Of a stretch of 6,713 nucleotides of DNA, positions 6,115 to 6,713 are shown piece by piece (within the stretch, counting starts at the first letter, position 1; the number at the start of each line of letters is the position of its first letter). Below the pieces are notes generated by a model. That model did no database searches and was not told the origin of the DNA. It saw only the letters and a list, made by a program, of their open reading frames with translations. Source of the DNA: an uncultured Eubacteriales bacterium (GTDB taxonomy: Bacteria > Bacillota > Clostridia > Christensenellales > Christensenellaceae); assembly GCA_905193725.1 (NCBI GenBank), contig CAJJPW010000122.1, positions 1 to 6,713 of the forward strand, given 5' to 3'. The translations under genes and the position numbers were made by a program.

Positions 6115-6144
6115 ATTATAGCAATAGTTTAGCGATGAAGTCAA
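6115..6144 (-). promoter_or_regulatory. Promoter of the 269-residue membrane protein gene
   Basis: On the minus strand TTGACT (complement of 6139-6144, five of six matches) is followed after 18 bases by a perfect TATAAT (complement of 6115-6120). Its -10 abuts that of the plus-strand promoter, together making TATAATATTATA. Transcription would start near 6108, giving a leader of about 33 bases. Confidence 0.75.
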
Positions 6145-6159
6145 TAAATAGAGGTAACG

Positions 6160-6713
6160 ATGAATACACCCATTCTTGATATGCTGGAAGAATTGACAAA
6201 TAAATTACAGGGGAGATTTTCCATGCCTGGGCATAAGGGGAAACTCCAACCTTTTGGGAGAAAGGACATATTTACATATGATATTACCGAGCTGAGTGGG
6301 GCAGACAATCTATTACAACCAGAGGGTGTTATCTGGCAGTCTCAAGAGCACATGGCACGGCAATTGAAGGCAGAGGCTGCACTCTACAGCGTGGGCGGCA
6401 GTACCTCCTGTAATTTAGCTATGATTCGCTGTGGAGTAGGCCGGGGAGATGTGGTCATTGCCAGCAGGGATCTGCATACCAGCGCTGTCAATGGGCTCAT
6501 TTTGGCGGGAGCAACACCAATATTTATTGAGACCAAACCCACGGTGGGCAGTATGCGGCTGGCAGATGAAGGGCAATTGATTCGCGCAATGCAGCAGCAT
6601 CCAGAGGCCAAAGCCGTGCTGGTAACCTACCCCAATTACTACGGACAGGTATTTGACCTGATTAAAGTGGCCAATGAGGCCAAGAAGCGAAATATGGCTT
6701 TACTGGTAGACGG
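6160..6713 (+). CDS. Orn/Lys/Arg decarboxylase-family PLP enzyme, N-terminal part
   Basis: This is the first 184 codons of a PLP-dependent enzyme of the Orn/Lys/Arg decarboxylase major domain family (fold type I, YaaO/SpeA type); the window end cuts it. Hallmarks are MPGHKG (22-27), DITELSGADNL (41-51), the cofactor-phosphate loop VGGSTSCN (78-85), DLHTSAVNG (near 107-115), and VTYPNYYGQVFDL. The last visible residues are LLVD, where the Asp is expected to contact the PLP ring nitrogen. The next codon begins GG, so it is Gly, whereas many relatives have Glu (DEAHG). The catalytic lysine lies beyond the window. The start at 6160 has GAGG at 6151-6154. Family members decarboxylate basic amino acids to polyamines, but many Bacillota copies have no proven substrate. 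In Bacillus subtilis the relative yaaO lies next to tmk and holB. Confidence 0.93.
   Translation, partial: MNTPILDMLEELTNKLQGRFSMPGHKGKLQPFGRKDIFTYDITELSGADNLLQPEGVIWQSQEHMARQLKAEAALYSVGGSTSCNLAMIRCGVGRGDVVIASRDLHTSAVNGLILAGATPIFIETKPTVGSMRLADEGQLIRAMQQHPEAKAVLVTYPNYYGQVFDLIKVANEAKKRNMALLVD

Noticed and set aside
6384..6611. A 75-codon minus-strand frame opposite the decarboxylase-family gene.
   Set aside because: It is a shadow of a gene with unmistakable family motifs on the plus strand.

Overview
The window looks like chromosomal DNA of a low-to-middle-GC Gram-positive bacterium, most likely a Clostridia-type member of the Bacillota. The grounds are strong AGGAGG-type ribosome binding sites, sigma-A-type promoters, U-tract hairpin terminators, and families typical of that group (XRE/DUF2975 pair, DUF4173 membrane protein, TIM44-like zinc-ribbon protein, Orn/Lys/Arg decarboxylase of the YaaO/SpeA type). 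I cannot name a genus. There is no sign of phage, transposon, CRISPR array, tRNA or rRNA.

Layout, left to right. A GntR/HutC-family regulator (109-861, +) is convergent with a MaoC-like hydratase (935-1369, -), and a bidirectional terminator lies between them. Upstream of the hydratase on the same strand is a secreted or membrane-anchored TIM44-like protein with a C-terminal zinc ribbon (1468-2397, -). The two may share a transcript, because no U-tract terminator separates them. A clear terminator at about 2560-2599 ends the next unit, a tight three-gene operon on the minus strand. Its order of transcription is DUF2975 membrane protein (4464-4907), small XRE repressor-like protein (4215-4451), DUF4173 polytopic membrane protein (2644-4218). 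The stop codon of the first gene lies inside the ribosome binding site of the second. The second and third genes overlap by 4 bases. A near-consensus promoter precedes the operon and is embedded in inverted and direct repeats that look like operators.

Right of this, about 210 bases without a convincing gene are followed by the terminator and gene of an unrecognised three-helix membrane protein (5266-6075, -). It is divergent from a PLP-dependent Orn/Lys/Arg decarboxylase-family gene (6160 onward, +), which is cut by the window end. The two divergent promoters overlap face to face: their -10 hexamers abut in one 12-base palindrome.

Most of the window is ordinary housekeeping or accessory Bacillota sequence. 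The best leads are the promoter architecture at 4943-5010 and 6086-6144, the uncharacterised 269-residue membrane protein, and the DUF2975/XRE/DUF4173 operon, whose molecular function I do not know to be established. I see no clear evidence of a wholly new system.
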